From NCBI GenBank assembly GCA_023395515.1, contig JAEWZB010000012.1:1-12628 (forward strand): a DNA stretch of 12,628 nucleotides, read 5' to 3'. How positions within the stretch are numbered: position 1 is the first letter of the stretch; every line of letters starts with the position of its first letter. Positions 1 to 6,995 of the stretch are shown one piece after another. The notes beneath the pieces were generated by a model that was given only the letters and a program-made list of their open reading frames with translations, was not told the origin of the DNA and searched no databases. Both the position numbers and the translations under genes were made by a program. This DNA is from Bacillota bacterium. Its GTDB lineage: Bacteria > Bacillota > Syntrophomonadia > Syntrophomonadales > Syntrophomonadaceae.

Positions 1-122
1 TTTCTGAGCTCTTTGAAAACTATAGCTGATAATTCATCAGCACGAACATTAGTAAACCAAGATTGTTTTCCTGCACGGGCAACTGCTGTACGCGCAGCCT
101 CTACTACATATACGTCCTTCAT
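1..122 (-). CDS. thiolase family protein (acetyl-CoA acyltransferase), N-terminal fragment
   Basis: The gene runs off the left edge, so only the first 40 codons are seen. The start is ATG at 122, with a G-rich SD (AGGGGGA on the minus strand) about seven bases upstream. The protein begins MKDVYVVEAARTAVARAGKQ and continues with an 'NVRADEL' segment. This matches the N-terminal strand-loop of thiolases, where a [V/A]RT motif is followed by a G/A-rich loop and an 'R.DDL'-type helix. Thiolases join or cleave acyl-CoAs with acetyl-CoA, in beta-oxidation or in acetoacetyl-CoA/butyrate formation. The catalytic cysteine and the HGG/CGG motifs lie outside the window, so direction of use and substrate cannot be judged. 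The family call is fairly safe; a precise gene symbol is not. Confidence 0.85.
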   Translation of the reverse strand, partial: MKDVYVVEAARTAVARAGKQSWFTNVRADELSAIVFKELR

Positions 123-179
123 TCAGAATTTCCCCCTTTAATTAGTTTTAAATCGTCCTAACTGCCGGTTTTTTAAAAC

Positions 180-215
180 CTAACCACTCACCCATATATA
201 TTCTATATATATCAC
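180..215 (-). CDS. candidate 11-codon leader peptide upstream of the thiolase
   Basis: On the minus strand a perfect SD (AGGAGGA, 221-227) sits five bases before a GTG at 215. The frame reads MIYIEYIWVSG and stops at TAG (180-182), 57 bases before the thiolase ATG. The SD is stronger than that of the thiolase itself. The ORF is too short for similarity to help. It could be a translated leader that controls the thiolase, a real microprotein, or chance. Its coding bases contain an ATATATA-TTC-TATATAT dyad (194-210). Confidence 0.3.
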   Translation of the reverse strand: MIYIEYIWVSG

Positions 216-345
216 GATATTCCTCCTATGTAGAAAAAAATTACTATAAAATAACACCTTGGATATATGCCCAGTATTTAACAAAGCACTGATAAAAACA
301 TTTTTTCGAGTTTTTTATACATTTGCTAGTTTTTAAGGATTATTT

Positions 346-374
346 GAAGGAAATATTAGCAAGCTGTCGAAAAT
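346..374 (+). promoter_or_regulatory. sigma-H-like promoter containing a Spo0A box
   Basis: GAAGGAAAT (346-354) fits the sigma-H -35 consensus RnAGGAwWW exactly. After an 11-base spacer, GTCGAAAAT (366-374) fits the -10 RnnGAATww with one mismatch. The same bases contain TGTCGAA (365-371), a perfect match to the Spo0A 0A box. The element ends 32 bases before the start of the membrane-protein gene at 407. I infer stationary-phase or early-sporulation control of the operon. Confidence 0.6.
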
Positions 375-406
375 AATAATGTTAAATAGATTGAGGAGAT
401 TTCTGA

Positions 407-1597
407 ATGAAGGAATATATTTTTTATGTGTTGTTAATTTTTATGCCTATAGGCGCAATCATGGTTAAGATATTGCTTGGTCAAGGGTTACCGGCAAAGA
501 ATATAGCTTATATAGTTTTAGCATCATTGAGTATAGTAGTATCTTTCCCCATTAGTATTGAAAGATTAGGAGCATTTTTAGCCTTTGTAACTTACGCTAT
601 AGTATTAGCTTTAATTATAGTTTACTTGGTTAAGTTAGAAAAACAAATATATCCTGAAGTAGAAACCAACTTATCTAGCCCCTCCATAATTATTCCCGCT
701 CTAGATAATAATGATGGTTCCAATAAAAATACAGTTATTAGTAATAATACAATAATGGAGATAACCGCAACTAATTGGCTGGAAAATAAAATTATAGCCT
801 CTGAACAAAGCTTAGAAGTTCCCCAGGACAACCTAAATGCGGAGCCAAGCATAACCAGTGATGATTTGCCAGGGGGAGTAGAGGTAGAAATAGAACATGA
901 GGAAGTTATACCTGATAATGTGGAAATGCCGGGGGCAGAAGATCTTGATGAGCCGGTCAACTATGAAAAAATGCCGGAAACTTATGAAGAAAAAGCTGAA
1001 GAAGTGGAAGAAGATGAAAAAAGCGTAGATAATATAGATGATGTAGAACCAATAGAAGAAATAGAACCGATCGAACCGGTAGTTACAGAAGAATTTAATA
1101 CTGAACCTACCCCTATAATTGAGGAGGAAACAACTGCGCCAGTAATCGAAGCAGCCCTTGTAACCACAAACGAAATTGACGAACCGGTGGAAATAGAGAA
1201 AAAGGAAAACCAAGTAATAGACGAAACCCTACCTCTCCAGCTTGATACGGCCTTCCAGCTTAAAGATGCGGGGGATTATAATAAAAGTATCGAATATTTT
1301 CTGATTATATGGCAAAATAGTAAGGATTATGATTTAAAATATTTAATAACTATGGAACTTGTTGAACTTTATAAGTTAATAGGACTTTATAGTTTGGCTC
1401 AAGATCTGTTAATGAAGTTTTCTAATGAAGTACAAGGGCTTAATACATATATAGTCGAAGGAATAAAGCGGGAATTAACTTTTATCAATTTATTACAAGA
1501 GGAAATTTCCCGGCTAAAACTTGACCAAGTACCGTTAGAAAAGCTTCCAAGGTGGGTTAAAATAAAAGTGGCGGAAATGCTTAATCAGTTAGACTAG
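407..1597 (+). CDS. three-TM membrane protein with acidic linker and helical (TPR-like) C-terminal domain
   Basis: The ATG is preceded by a good SD (GAGGAG). Three hydrophobic segments lie at about residues 4-24, 32-50 and 54-76, followed by a basic residue cluster. Residues of about 85-280 form a low-complexity linker rich in Glu, Asp, Pro and Thr with many 'EPIEE/EEVE' runs, so it is probably disordered and strongly acidic. Residues of about 283-396 are helical, with a TPR-like pattern ('QLKDAGDYNKSIEYF', then 'YKLIGLYSLAQDLL'). I do not recognise a named family. The layout suggests a membrane-tethered scaffold that holds a protein-binding domain on a flexible arm. It is first in an operon with a PRC-barrel and a VanW-like gene (18- and 21-base gaps), so a role in the cell envelope is likely. 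Confidence 0.85.
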   Translation: MKEYIFYVLLIFMPIGAIMVKILLGQGLPAKNIAYIVLASLSIVVSFPISIERLGAFLAFVTYAIVLALIIVYLVKLEKQIYPEVETNLSSPSIIIPALDNNDGSNKNTVISNNTIMEITATNWLENKIIASEQSLEVPQDNLNAEPSITSDDLPGGVEVEIEHEEVIPDNVEMPGAEDLDEPVNYEKMPETYEEKAEEVEEDEKSVDNIDDVEPIEEIEPIEPVVTEEFNTEPTPIIEEETTAPVIEAALVTTNEIDEPVEIEKKENQVIDETLPLQLDTAFQLKDAGDYNKSIEYFLIIWQNSKDYDLKYLITMELVELYKLIGLYSLAQDLLMKFSNEVQGLNTYIVEGIKRELTFINLLQEEISRLKLDQVPLEKLPRWVKIKVAEMLNQLD

Positions 1598-1615
1598 ATG
1601 AAGGGAGTATGAGAG

Positions 1616-2338
1616 ATGAAAAAGAGCCAAGAGATTATTGGCCTACCTGTTTTTTCAATTATTAATGGTATTAAAATAGGTCAGGTAAAAGATCTCGTGA
1701 TTAATCCTGAAGAGGGCAAAGTTGATTTTATCTTGGTTAGTGACGGCAGTTGGTATGTAGGAGCCAGAGTTTTGCCTTTTAAGAGCGTTATGGGTATTGG
1801 CGAGCATGCTGTAACTACTGAGAGTGAAAGTATGTTATTAACCATAAGCGAAGCCGGCAGTGCCAACAACTTGCTAGAACGTAATATCGAAGTAAAAGGT
1901 AATCGCGTTTTAACTAACAAAGGTAACCTAATCGGGGTAGTCAGCGAATATGAAATTGACGAAAATACAGGGAAGTTAAATAAACTCGAATACAAAACTG
2001 CTCAAGACGAAGCTAAAATTGATATTATTTTTGCCTCAGATGTATTAACCTTTGGAGCTGATGTAGTGGTGGTCAAAGAAAGACCGGCTAATCAGAGCGA
2101 AAATATAGCCGCTCCAGATAACAGTTTAGACCCCAAAGCAGATAATCCGGAATCTGAAGGAGCTGCGTTATTTCGGGAAAGACAACGTCAATATTTATTA
2201 GGTAAAAAATTAACTCAAGATATTAAAAATGCGGATGGCAGTGTATTATTTGCAGCCGGTCTGGAAATAACTGAGGAAATTCTAAAATTGGCTGATCAAT
2301 ATAATAAGTTTGTAGAAGTATCACAATGTGCCAAATAG
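1616..2338 (+). CDS. PRC-barrel domain protein (two PRC-barrels, YrrD-like)
   Basis: The start follows the SD 'AAGGGAG'. Residues of about 3-75 form a first PRC-barrel: 'EIIGLPVFSI..G.KIGQVKDLVINPEEGKVDFIL' is the typical strand pattern. A second barrel follows at about 86-155 ('NIEVKGNRVLTNKGNLIGVVSEYEID'). After a polar linker (156-182) comes a C-terminal segment of about 50 residues (193-236) with 'LLGKKLTQDI', 'GSVLFAAGLEITEEI' and a final 'KFVEV', a small beta module often seen at the end of YrrD-type proteins. PRC-barrels are small binding domains; in Firmicutes some belong to sporulation- or envelope-associated proteins. There is no signal peptide, so it is presumably cytoplasmic, perhaps acting at the inner face of the membrane with its operon partners. 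Its exact role is unknown. Confidence 0.85.
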   Translation: MKKSQEIIGLPVFSIINGIKIGQVKDLVINPEEGKVDFILVSDGSWYVGARVLPFKSVMGIGEHAVTTESESMLLTISEAGSANNLLERNIEVKGNRVLTNKGNLIGVVSEYEIDENTGKLNKLEYKTAQDEAKIDIIFASDVLTFGADVVVVKERPANQSENIAAPDNSLDPKADNPESEGAALFRERQRQYLLGKKLTQDIKNADGSVLFAAGLEITEEILKLADQYNKFVEVSQCAK

Positions 2339-2359
2339 TTTAAATGTAGGTGTTAAAAA

Positions 2360-3559
2360 ATGCAGGACACCCTGAAATTAAAAGTGAGAGTTTTCATACT
2401 AATATTAGTATCAATAACTCTCACTCTAATATTTGTTTCCTATAGTTTATCAATAAGGGATAATCATTTTTATCCTTCCAACTTATATATTTCTGACTTT
2501 GCTTTAGCCAATGTTCAAAAAGATGAAGCAGAAAAAGCCTTGGAAAACCTTTATGCTGACCAAAAACTGCGGTTAGTTATGCCTTCCAACACAGTTAGCT
2601 TAGATTTAAAGGATAGTGGCGTATATCTGAATACCTCGGCAACTCTGGAAAAAATAGAGGATACCAAACATTATTTATTGCTTAATCTCATGGGGCGAGG
2701 TGTAGATAAGGTTATTGCTCCAGTATTTGACTGGGATGAGACTGTTTTAAATAAGGTTCTAACTGAAATTATAAATGAAAATAATACCCCGGCTATCAAT
2801 GCTCAAGTAATTTACCAAAATAATGAAAACATTCAATACATCACCCATAAAAGCGGTTATTCCCTTAACCCGGAAGCCACAATCGAAAAGGTTAAGAAAT
2901 CCTTAGCTGCTGGGCACTTATCAATTGAGCCGGAGGTGCATGAATTAAAACCCCAGATAACTCTAACTGATTTACAAAAGGTGAGAGATATGCTGGCCGT
3001 TGCTACTTGGCATAATGTTAAGCTCAATGAGGGAGAACGCCTTTTAGTAGCAGAACTGGACAATACTATTATTATGCCTGGCGAGTCTTTTAATCTGGAA
3101 AATGCCTGGCTTAAAGATAATATTGATAGTAGTAAAATTGCTACCTTAAAAGCGGTTTTAAAAAACTTATTTATAAAGATAAATTCTCCAGCTGATATTA
3201 CTTATGACCTATCTTTAAACACTATACATAATAATTTGCCTAGTCCTATATTAATTAACCTGGACCTGGATAATGATGTATTATGGTTATCTATTATAGG
3301 CAATCAAAGTGATACTAACCGAGAAATTACTATATTAGAAGAAAAGATGGTTATCTCCCCCCCCACTCTTAAAAGGATGGATAAGGAATTGGCGGCTGGG
3401 GAACAAAGAGTTGTAGAAGGGAAAGATACTATCATAGTAAAAAAGTATCAAATTATTAAACAAGGTGAAGTAATACAGGAGAAAGCCCTGTTGGATGAAA
3501 AAAAGTATCCGGGCTATGACACCATTATTTATGAAGGTTATGGAACTATTGATAAGTGA
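2360..3559 (+). CDS. VanW/YoaR-like envelope protein, degenerate VanW core
   Basis: A single N-terminal membrane anchor (about residues 9-30) should place the rest outside the cell. Residues of about 85-200 look like the peptidoglycan-binding module that precedes VanW in YoaR-type proteins ('KSGYSLNPEATIEKVKKSL'). Residues of about 207-320 occupy the VanW position and keep 'LDNTIIMPGESFNLENAW', which corresponds to the family's 'lnGtvi.PGe.FSfN'. The usual GGGVCQVSTTLY core that should follow is missing; the sequence there is 'DSSKIATLKAVLKNLF'. The end (about 333-393) resembles the G5-like tail of these proteins ('VVEGKDTIIVKKYQ', 'YPGYDTIIYEG'). The SD (TAGGTG, 2347-2352) is weak, so translation may be low or coupled to the gene 21 bases upstream. 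The fold assignment is inferred from motif order. Confidence 0.7.
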   Translation: MQDTLKLKVRVFILILVSITLTLIFVSYSLSIRDNHFYPSNLYISDFALANVQKDEAEKALENLYADQKLRLVMPSNTVSLDLKDSGVYLNTSATLEKIEDTKHYLLLNLMGRGVDKVIAPVFDWDETVLNKVLTEIINENNTPAINAQVIYQNNENIQYITHKSGYSLNPEATIEKVKKSLAAGHLSIEPEVHELKPQITLTDLQKVRDMLAVATWHNVKLNEGERLLVAELDNTIIMPGESFNLENAWLKDNIDSSKIATLKAVLKNLFIKINSPADITYDLSLNTIHNNLPSPILINLDLDNDVLWLSIIGNQSDTNREITILEEKMVISPPTLKRMDKELAAGEQRVVEGKDTIIVKKYQIIKQGEVIQEKALLDEKKYPGYDTIIYEGYGTIDK

Positions 3560-3694
3560 GGATTTTTTCCAAGTCTTACTTACGTTCATGTTTATACTCC
3601 CTATCATATATCTCACATCATATCTCCCTCATATCAACAAAAACCAATATATATTTCAGCAAATAAATAAGCACTAAAAATATGCATTATCCTG

Positions 3695-3700
3695 TATAAT
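3695..3700 (+). promoter_or_regulatory. candidate -10 element for the chemoreceptor gene
   Basis: TATAAT lies 91 bases before the chemoreceptor ATG, in an AT-rich gap. No good -35 hexamer is found at 16-18 bases upstream. I also saw no sigma-D (motility) promoter. If it is used, the leader hairpin at 3715-3740 falls within the 5' untranslated region. Confidence 0.35.
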
Positions 3701-3714
3701 AAACTTAAAAAATG

Positions 3715-3740
3715 GCGAAAAAAGGGAAAAGCTTTTTCGC
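3715..3740 (+). terminator. hairpin in the gap before the chemoreceptor (leader hairpin or weak terminator)
   Basis: GCGAAAAA (3715-3722) pairs perfectly with TTTTTCGC (3733-3740) around a ten-base loop. It is followed by TAAGCTTTTTG, so it could end transcription of the upstream three-gene operon, which has no better terminator. It could instead be the first element of the chemoreceptor leader. A second T5GC at 3746-3752 can compete for the same 5' arm. Confidence 0.4.
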
Positions 3741-3791
3741 TAAGCTTTTTGCGGTAGGGTGGTAATTAAATATTAATAGAAGGTGAATTAA

Positions 3792-5297
3792 ATGGGAAAA
3801 GATGGGGGACTTTCTTTACAAAGGCATCGTTTAGTTTTATTTGCGGCACTTGCTGCGATAATTCTCGGTTATCTGGCTACTCTGGCAGCCTATTTTTCCG
3901 GTCGTGATTACTTAAGCCTATCAACTATTTTTGTTAGTGCCTTAATATCACTGCTAATTTTTCTGGGAGTATATTTTTCTGTTACCCGTTATCCGGAGCA
4001 TCGTATGTCCAGATTTGCAGTATTGGGTGCAGTAGCGTTAATGCTATGCATATATAATGGATTTGTGTCTGCTTCTCAAGAAGCTTATGTTAACTTCTAC
4101 ATATTAATTGTGGCCGGCATAATTTACAGTGAAGTTTTCGTGACAGTGCTCTGTACCGTTACGGTGATTGTAGCTCACACCATACTAGTTGCTCTCATAC
4201 CCGAGTTAGCCCCCGAAGCTAATCGGGCTTCCATAATGATGGTACGCTATACCGATTTCATACTAGTTGGAATTATGGCTGCACTGGTAACTAATTTTAC
4301 TTATAGAGTTGCCCAAATAGCTATAAAAGGCCAAGAGAAGGCTGAAGCCCAAGCCGGACATCTTAAAAATATTTCCCTAGGCATGGCAGAGAAATCCGAG
4401 ATGCTGGCCGCCAGTTCTGAGCAACTACTGGCTTCTGCCACTGAAGGAGGGCAGGCTGCGGAACAGGTTTATACTTCTATTGAATCATTAAGCCAAGTAA
4501 CCGGAGAGTCTGTTGCTTATGCTAACCAAACTACAGAGGTTATACAACAAATGTCCCAAGCACTTAATTCGGCTGGTCACAATGTGGAACAAGTTACCCA
4601 GCAATCTGCCAAGTTTAGTGATATTGTCAAACAGGGGCTTAATGTCATTGAACAACAAGCTGAATTTGTCACCCATAATACTGAGGTGCAGTTGTCAGTA
4701 CAAAAAGAGGTTCATTCATTAAGGAATAAGACGGAACAAATCCAAAGCATAGTAACTTTAATTCGGGGTATTGCTGACCAAACTAATTTATTAGCATTGA
4801 ATGCTGCTATTGAAGCTGCCCGAGCCGGAGAAGCGGGGCGCGGCTTTGCGGTAGTGGCCGAGGAAGTACGTAAACTAGCGGAAGGGTCAGGGGAAGCTAC
4901 CCAAAACATTACCCGGCTGATTGATGAAATAACTAATGGTATGGCTTCTGCCTTCGAAGAAATAGATAAAGTAACTCAAATTCAGAACCAACAGGTTGAA
5001 GCAGTAGAAAATACCCAGCGCATGTTCTTAGGAATTGAACAGGGGGCTATACAAATTGATAATGCGATTCAGGAATTATCAGCTGCTATTGAGCAAATAC
5101 TTGCTTCCACAGACGAAGTAGTCGGACAAATAGAAAATATATCCTCTAATACAGAAATATCCGCAGGTAGTTTGGATGAAATTAGTAGGCAAACGGGAAT
5201 GCAGTTAGCTACTTCACGTTCACTGGCTGATTTAGCAACCCAGTTTGCGGAGGCGGCGGGAGAGCTTAATATCCTTTCTACTCAATCTACAACCTAA
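3792..5297 (+). CDS. methyl-accepting chemotaxis protein with six-TM N-terminal domain
   Basis: Six hydrophobic segments are visible at about residues 14-35, 43-63, 73-92, 98-113, 115-137 and 150-171, with only short loops, so there is no large extracellular ligand domain. No HAMP domain is obvious between the last TM and the signalling coiled coil, which begins near residue 195. The highly conserved MCP hairpin tip lies at about 333-362 ('NLLALNAAIEAARAGEAGRG', then 'FAVVAEEVRKLA'). Such receptors dock CheW and CheA and modulate flagellar or type IV pilus behaviour. This kind of membrane domain may sense the membrane state, energy or a hydrophobic ligand; the signal is not known here. The start follows AGAAGGTGA. 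It is monocistronic: a terminator lies 30 bases after the stop, and no che genes are nearby. Confidence 0.95.
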   Translation: MGKDGGLSLQRHRLVLFAALAAIILGYLATLAAYFSGRDYLSLSTIFVSALISLLIFLGVYFSVTRYPEHRMSRFAVLGAVALMLCIYNGFVSASQEAYVNFYILIVAGIIYSEVFVTVLCTVTVIVAHTILVALIPELAPEANRASIMMVRYTDFILVGIMAALVTNFTYRVAQIAIKGQEKAEAQAGHLKNISLGMAEKSEMLAASSEQLLASATEGGQAAEQVYTSIESLSQVTGESVAYANQTTEVIQQMSQALNSAGHNVEQVTQQSAKFSDIVKQGLNVIEQQAEFVTHNTEVQLSVQKEVHSLRNKTEQIQSIVTLIRGIADQTNLLALNAAIEAARAGEAGRGFAVVAEEVRKLAEGSGEATQNITRLIDEITNGMASAFEEIDKVTQIQNQQVEAVENTQRMFLGIEQGAIQIDNAIQELSAAIEQILASTDEVVGQIENISSNTEISAGSLDEISRQTGMQLATSRSLADLATQFAEAAGELNILSTQSTT

Positions 5298-5325
5298 AAT
5301 ACATATTAAAACTTAAGAATTTTTG

Positions 5326-5350
5326 AAAGGCTCGTTTTACGGGTCTTTTT
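5326..5350 (+). terminator. rho-independent terminator after the chemoreceptor gene
   Basis: AGGCTCG (5328-5334) pairs with CGGGTCT (5340-5346), including two G-T wobbles, around the loop TTTTA. A run of T residues follows to 5350. It lies 30 bases after the stop codon at 5297. Confidence 0.75.
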
Positions 5351-5402
5351 GTATATGATATTATATGGTATTTTAGTAAAAGCAGGCATTACGCTTATAA
5401 CT

Positions 5403-5508
5403 AGGATGGGGGATAATTGGTGCGGAGGGACCTGAAGCTAACAGAAGATGAAGGTGCATCTTCTGTCCATACTCCCCATGCCTAACGCTTAATTAAACAT
5501 AAGGGGGG
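5403..5508 (+). ncRNA. candidate structured 5' leader of the sirtuin gene
   Basis: An outer stem pairs AGGATGGGG (5403-5411) with CCCCATGCCT (5474-5483), with one bulged G at 5480. Inside it, ACAGAAGATG (5441-5450) pairs perfectly over ten bases with CATCTTCTGT (5457-5466) around the loop AAGGTG. Between them lies a G-rich single-stranded or weakly paired segment with GGT/ACC (5419-5432). The CTCCCC strand (5472-5477) is also complementary to the SD of the sirtuin (AGGGGGG, 5502-5508), so two exclusive folds are possible. It does not match the consensus of any riboswitch class I recall. No terminator is visible, so any control would act on translation. Confidence 0.5.
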
Positions 5509-5513
5509 AAAAT

Positions 5514-6818
5514 ATGCATATTAATGAAATGGTTAATAAGGTTTTCCTATACCCGCGCCCGTGGGTGCTTACCGGAGCCGGTATATCTACCGAAAGCGGT
5601 ATACCAGACTTTCGCAGTAGCGGTGGTATATGGGAAAAGGTTGATCCTATAGAGAATTTTTCTACTTGGGCATTATATAATAATCCCCAAGGTTTTTTCA
5701 CCCACGGCTTGCCTATGTTTGAACAAGTATTAAATGCTAAACCGAACTTGGCTCATCAAATTGTGGGAGAATTACAAAGTAAAAGGTTTATGGGTCCGAT
5801 AATTACCCAAAACATTGATAGTTTACACCAAAAGGGCGGAGCTGCCTGGACTTATGAAGTACATGGACATATAAGAACTGCCACTTGCATTAGCTGCCAT
5901 AAAAAGACGGTAACTATGGAAGAACTGTTTGAACTGGTCAGCCAGGGAGAAATACCTCCCCAATGTGATTGTGGGGGAATATTGAAACCGGATGTTATTT
6001 TATTTGGTGATGCTATGCCCGATGATTTTCAAGATGCCATAAAACTAATTAGATGTCACCAATCTACAGATAATATGATAATTGTTATTGGTTCCAGTTT
6101 AACTGTTTCACCGATAAATTCATTTCCGGGGGAATTTGAAGAGCTGGCCATTATCAATAATTCTCCTACAGCTTTAGATAATAATGCCGGGTTAATTATT
6201 ACCGGTAGTGCCGGTGATATAATGCAAAAGATTAAAGCTAGATTGATGGAGTTAAATGAGGGACAAGAATTAGAACCCTTGCCGGCCGGTTTTATCCCGG
6301 GCCGCCTAGCCGCCATAGTTTTTGATTTATGGAATAGCTTTAATACTAAACCGGATAAAAAAAATAGCCAGGATAAGTTGAATAAAATCAGGGCTGATAG
6401 ATGTTTAACCGAAAAGCTTTTAATGGAATATCCCCGTCTTAATGAAAGACCGCCCCTTGAAAAATATATAATTGCTTTTAGTTTGGCCCTTATACAAAAT
6501 ATCAAAGCTGAGCTATTTACTGACAGCCACACTTCTAATCCTGCTAATGGTTATTTGCCTAGAAGTTTAGATGATATTATCAATAGCCATTATGAAGCCC
6601 TTATAAGTTATTTGAAACAGTCTAACCGCCAACCTGAGGTAATTAAGGAACTGGCCTTGCAAATTTTAGGGTTAATCGGCCTGTATAGATACATGGGGAC
6701 CCTGGAGATGCAAACCTTTGATAATAATCTTACTGATGAACTGGTGACTAAGATTATGGAAGTTCTTAAACGCTGTGATATAGAAATTGATATGGAAAAA
6801 GCTTTAAGTGACTATTAG
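5514..6818 (+). CDS. sirtuin (SIR2 family NAD-dependent protein deacylase) with extra C-terminal domain
   Basis: Residues 1-245 are a complete sirtuin. The NAD-binding motif GAGISTESGIPDFR is at 21-34, TQNID at 98-102, and the catalytic histidine is H117 in VHGHI. A zinc ribbon uses C125, C128, C151 and C153, the second pair being CxC where CxxC is more usual. ILFGD (162-166), GSSLTV (193-198) and AGDI (233-236) complete the core. The family removes acetyl or other acyl groups from lysines using NAD, and in bacteria classically reactivates acetyl-CoA synthetase. Bacterial sirtuins are typically about 240-250 residues; this one continues to 434. The added 190 residues are mostly helical and unlike anything I recognise. 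The SD is excellent (AGGGGGG, 5502-5508). The gene stands alone behind a structured leader. Activity is very likely; the target is unknown. Confidence 0.93.
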   Translation: MHINEMVNKVFLYPRPWVLTGAGISTESGIPDFRSSGGIWEKVDPIENFSTWALYNNPQGFFTHGLPMFEQVLNAKPNLAHQIVGELQSKRFMGPIITQNIDSLHQKGGAAWTYEVHGHIRTATCISCHKKTVTMEELFELVSQGEIPPQCDCGGILKPDVILFGDAMPDDFQDAIKLIRCHQSTDNMIIVIGSSLTVSPINSFPGEFEELAIINNSPTALDNNAGLIITGSAGDIMQKIKARLMELNEGQELEPLPAGFIPGRLAAIVFDLWNSFNTKPDKKNSQDKLNKIRADRCLTEKLLMEYPRLNERPPLEKYIIAFSLALIQNIKAELFTDSHTSNPANGYLPRSLDDIINSHYEALISYLKQSNRQPEVIKELALQILGLIGLYRYMGTLEMQTFDNNLTDELVTKIMEVLKRCDIEIDMEKALSDY

Positions 6819-6835
6819 CTTTTTTGTGGTATAAT
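6808..6835 (+). promoter_or_regulatory. extended -10 promoter for the 34-aa ORF
   Basis: TGGTATAAT (6827-6835) is a perfect extended -10 (TGnTATAAT). GTGACT (6808-6813) is a partial -35 at a 16-base spacing and overlaps the last codons of the sirtuin. It lies 36 bases before the small ORF. Confidence 0.6.
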
Positions 6836-6871
6836 TTATTAAGGTTATTTTAAAATAATAGGAGGATAACA

Positions 6872-6976
6872 ATGGAACAACTTGCAAAACAAGTTAAAGG
6901 CGAAATGCTTCGTACTTTATTGTGGATGATAATAGCCTTGGGAGCTGGAATCGGAATTTATTATTTTGTTTTGTAA
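6872..6976 (+). CDS. 34-aa single-TM small membrane protein
   Basis: The ORF reads MEQLAKQVKGEMLRTLLWMI and continues with a hydrophobic stretch ending IYYFVL. A short basic amphipathic N-terminus (1-14) is followed by one membrane span (about 15-34) that runs to the C-terminus, so the protein probably has its N-terminus in the cytoplasm. An ideal SD (AGGAGG, 6860-6865) precedes the ATG by six bases. It has its own extended -10 promoter and a terminator just downstream, so it forms a complete small transcription unit. I do not recognise a family. Stress- or regulator-type small membrane proteins often have this shape, but no function can be assigned. Confidence 0.7.
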   Translation: MEQLAKQVKGEMLRTLLWMIIALGAGIGIYYFVL

Positions 6977-6995
6977 ATGGCATTAAGAGGGGAAA

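Noticed and set aside
833..1213. Long minus-strand ORF rich in Phe, Tyr and Arg
   Set aside because: It is the antisense shadow of the Glu-rich linker of the membrane protein: GAA/GAG read backwards gives TTC/CTC. It has no SD and no family pattern.
3495..3677. Plus-strand 60-aa ORF at the end of the VanW-like gene
   Set aside because: Most of it lies in another frame of the VanW-like gene, and no SD precedes it. The hydrophobic tail comes from the AT-rich gap.
3715..3791. Cyclic-di-GMP riboswitch before the chemoreceptor
   Set aside because: The conserved GEMM core and tetraloop-receptor signatures are absent; only simple A/T-rich stems are seen.
6056..6532. 158-codon minus-strand ORF within the sirtuin gene
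   Set aside because: It is opposite well-conserved sirtuin sequence, has no recognisable motif and no convincing start.
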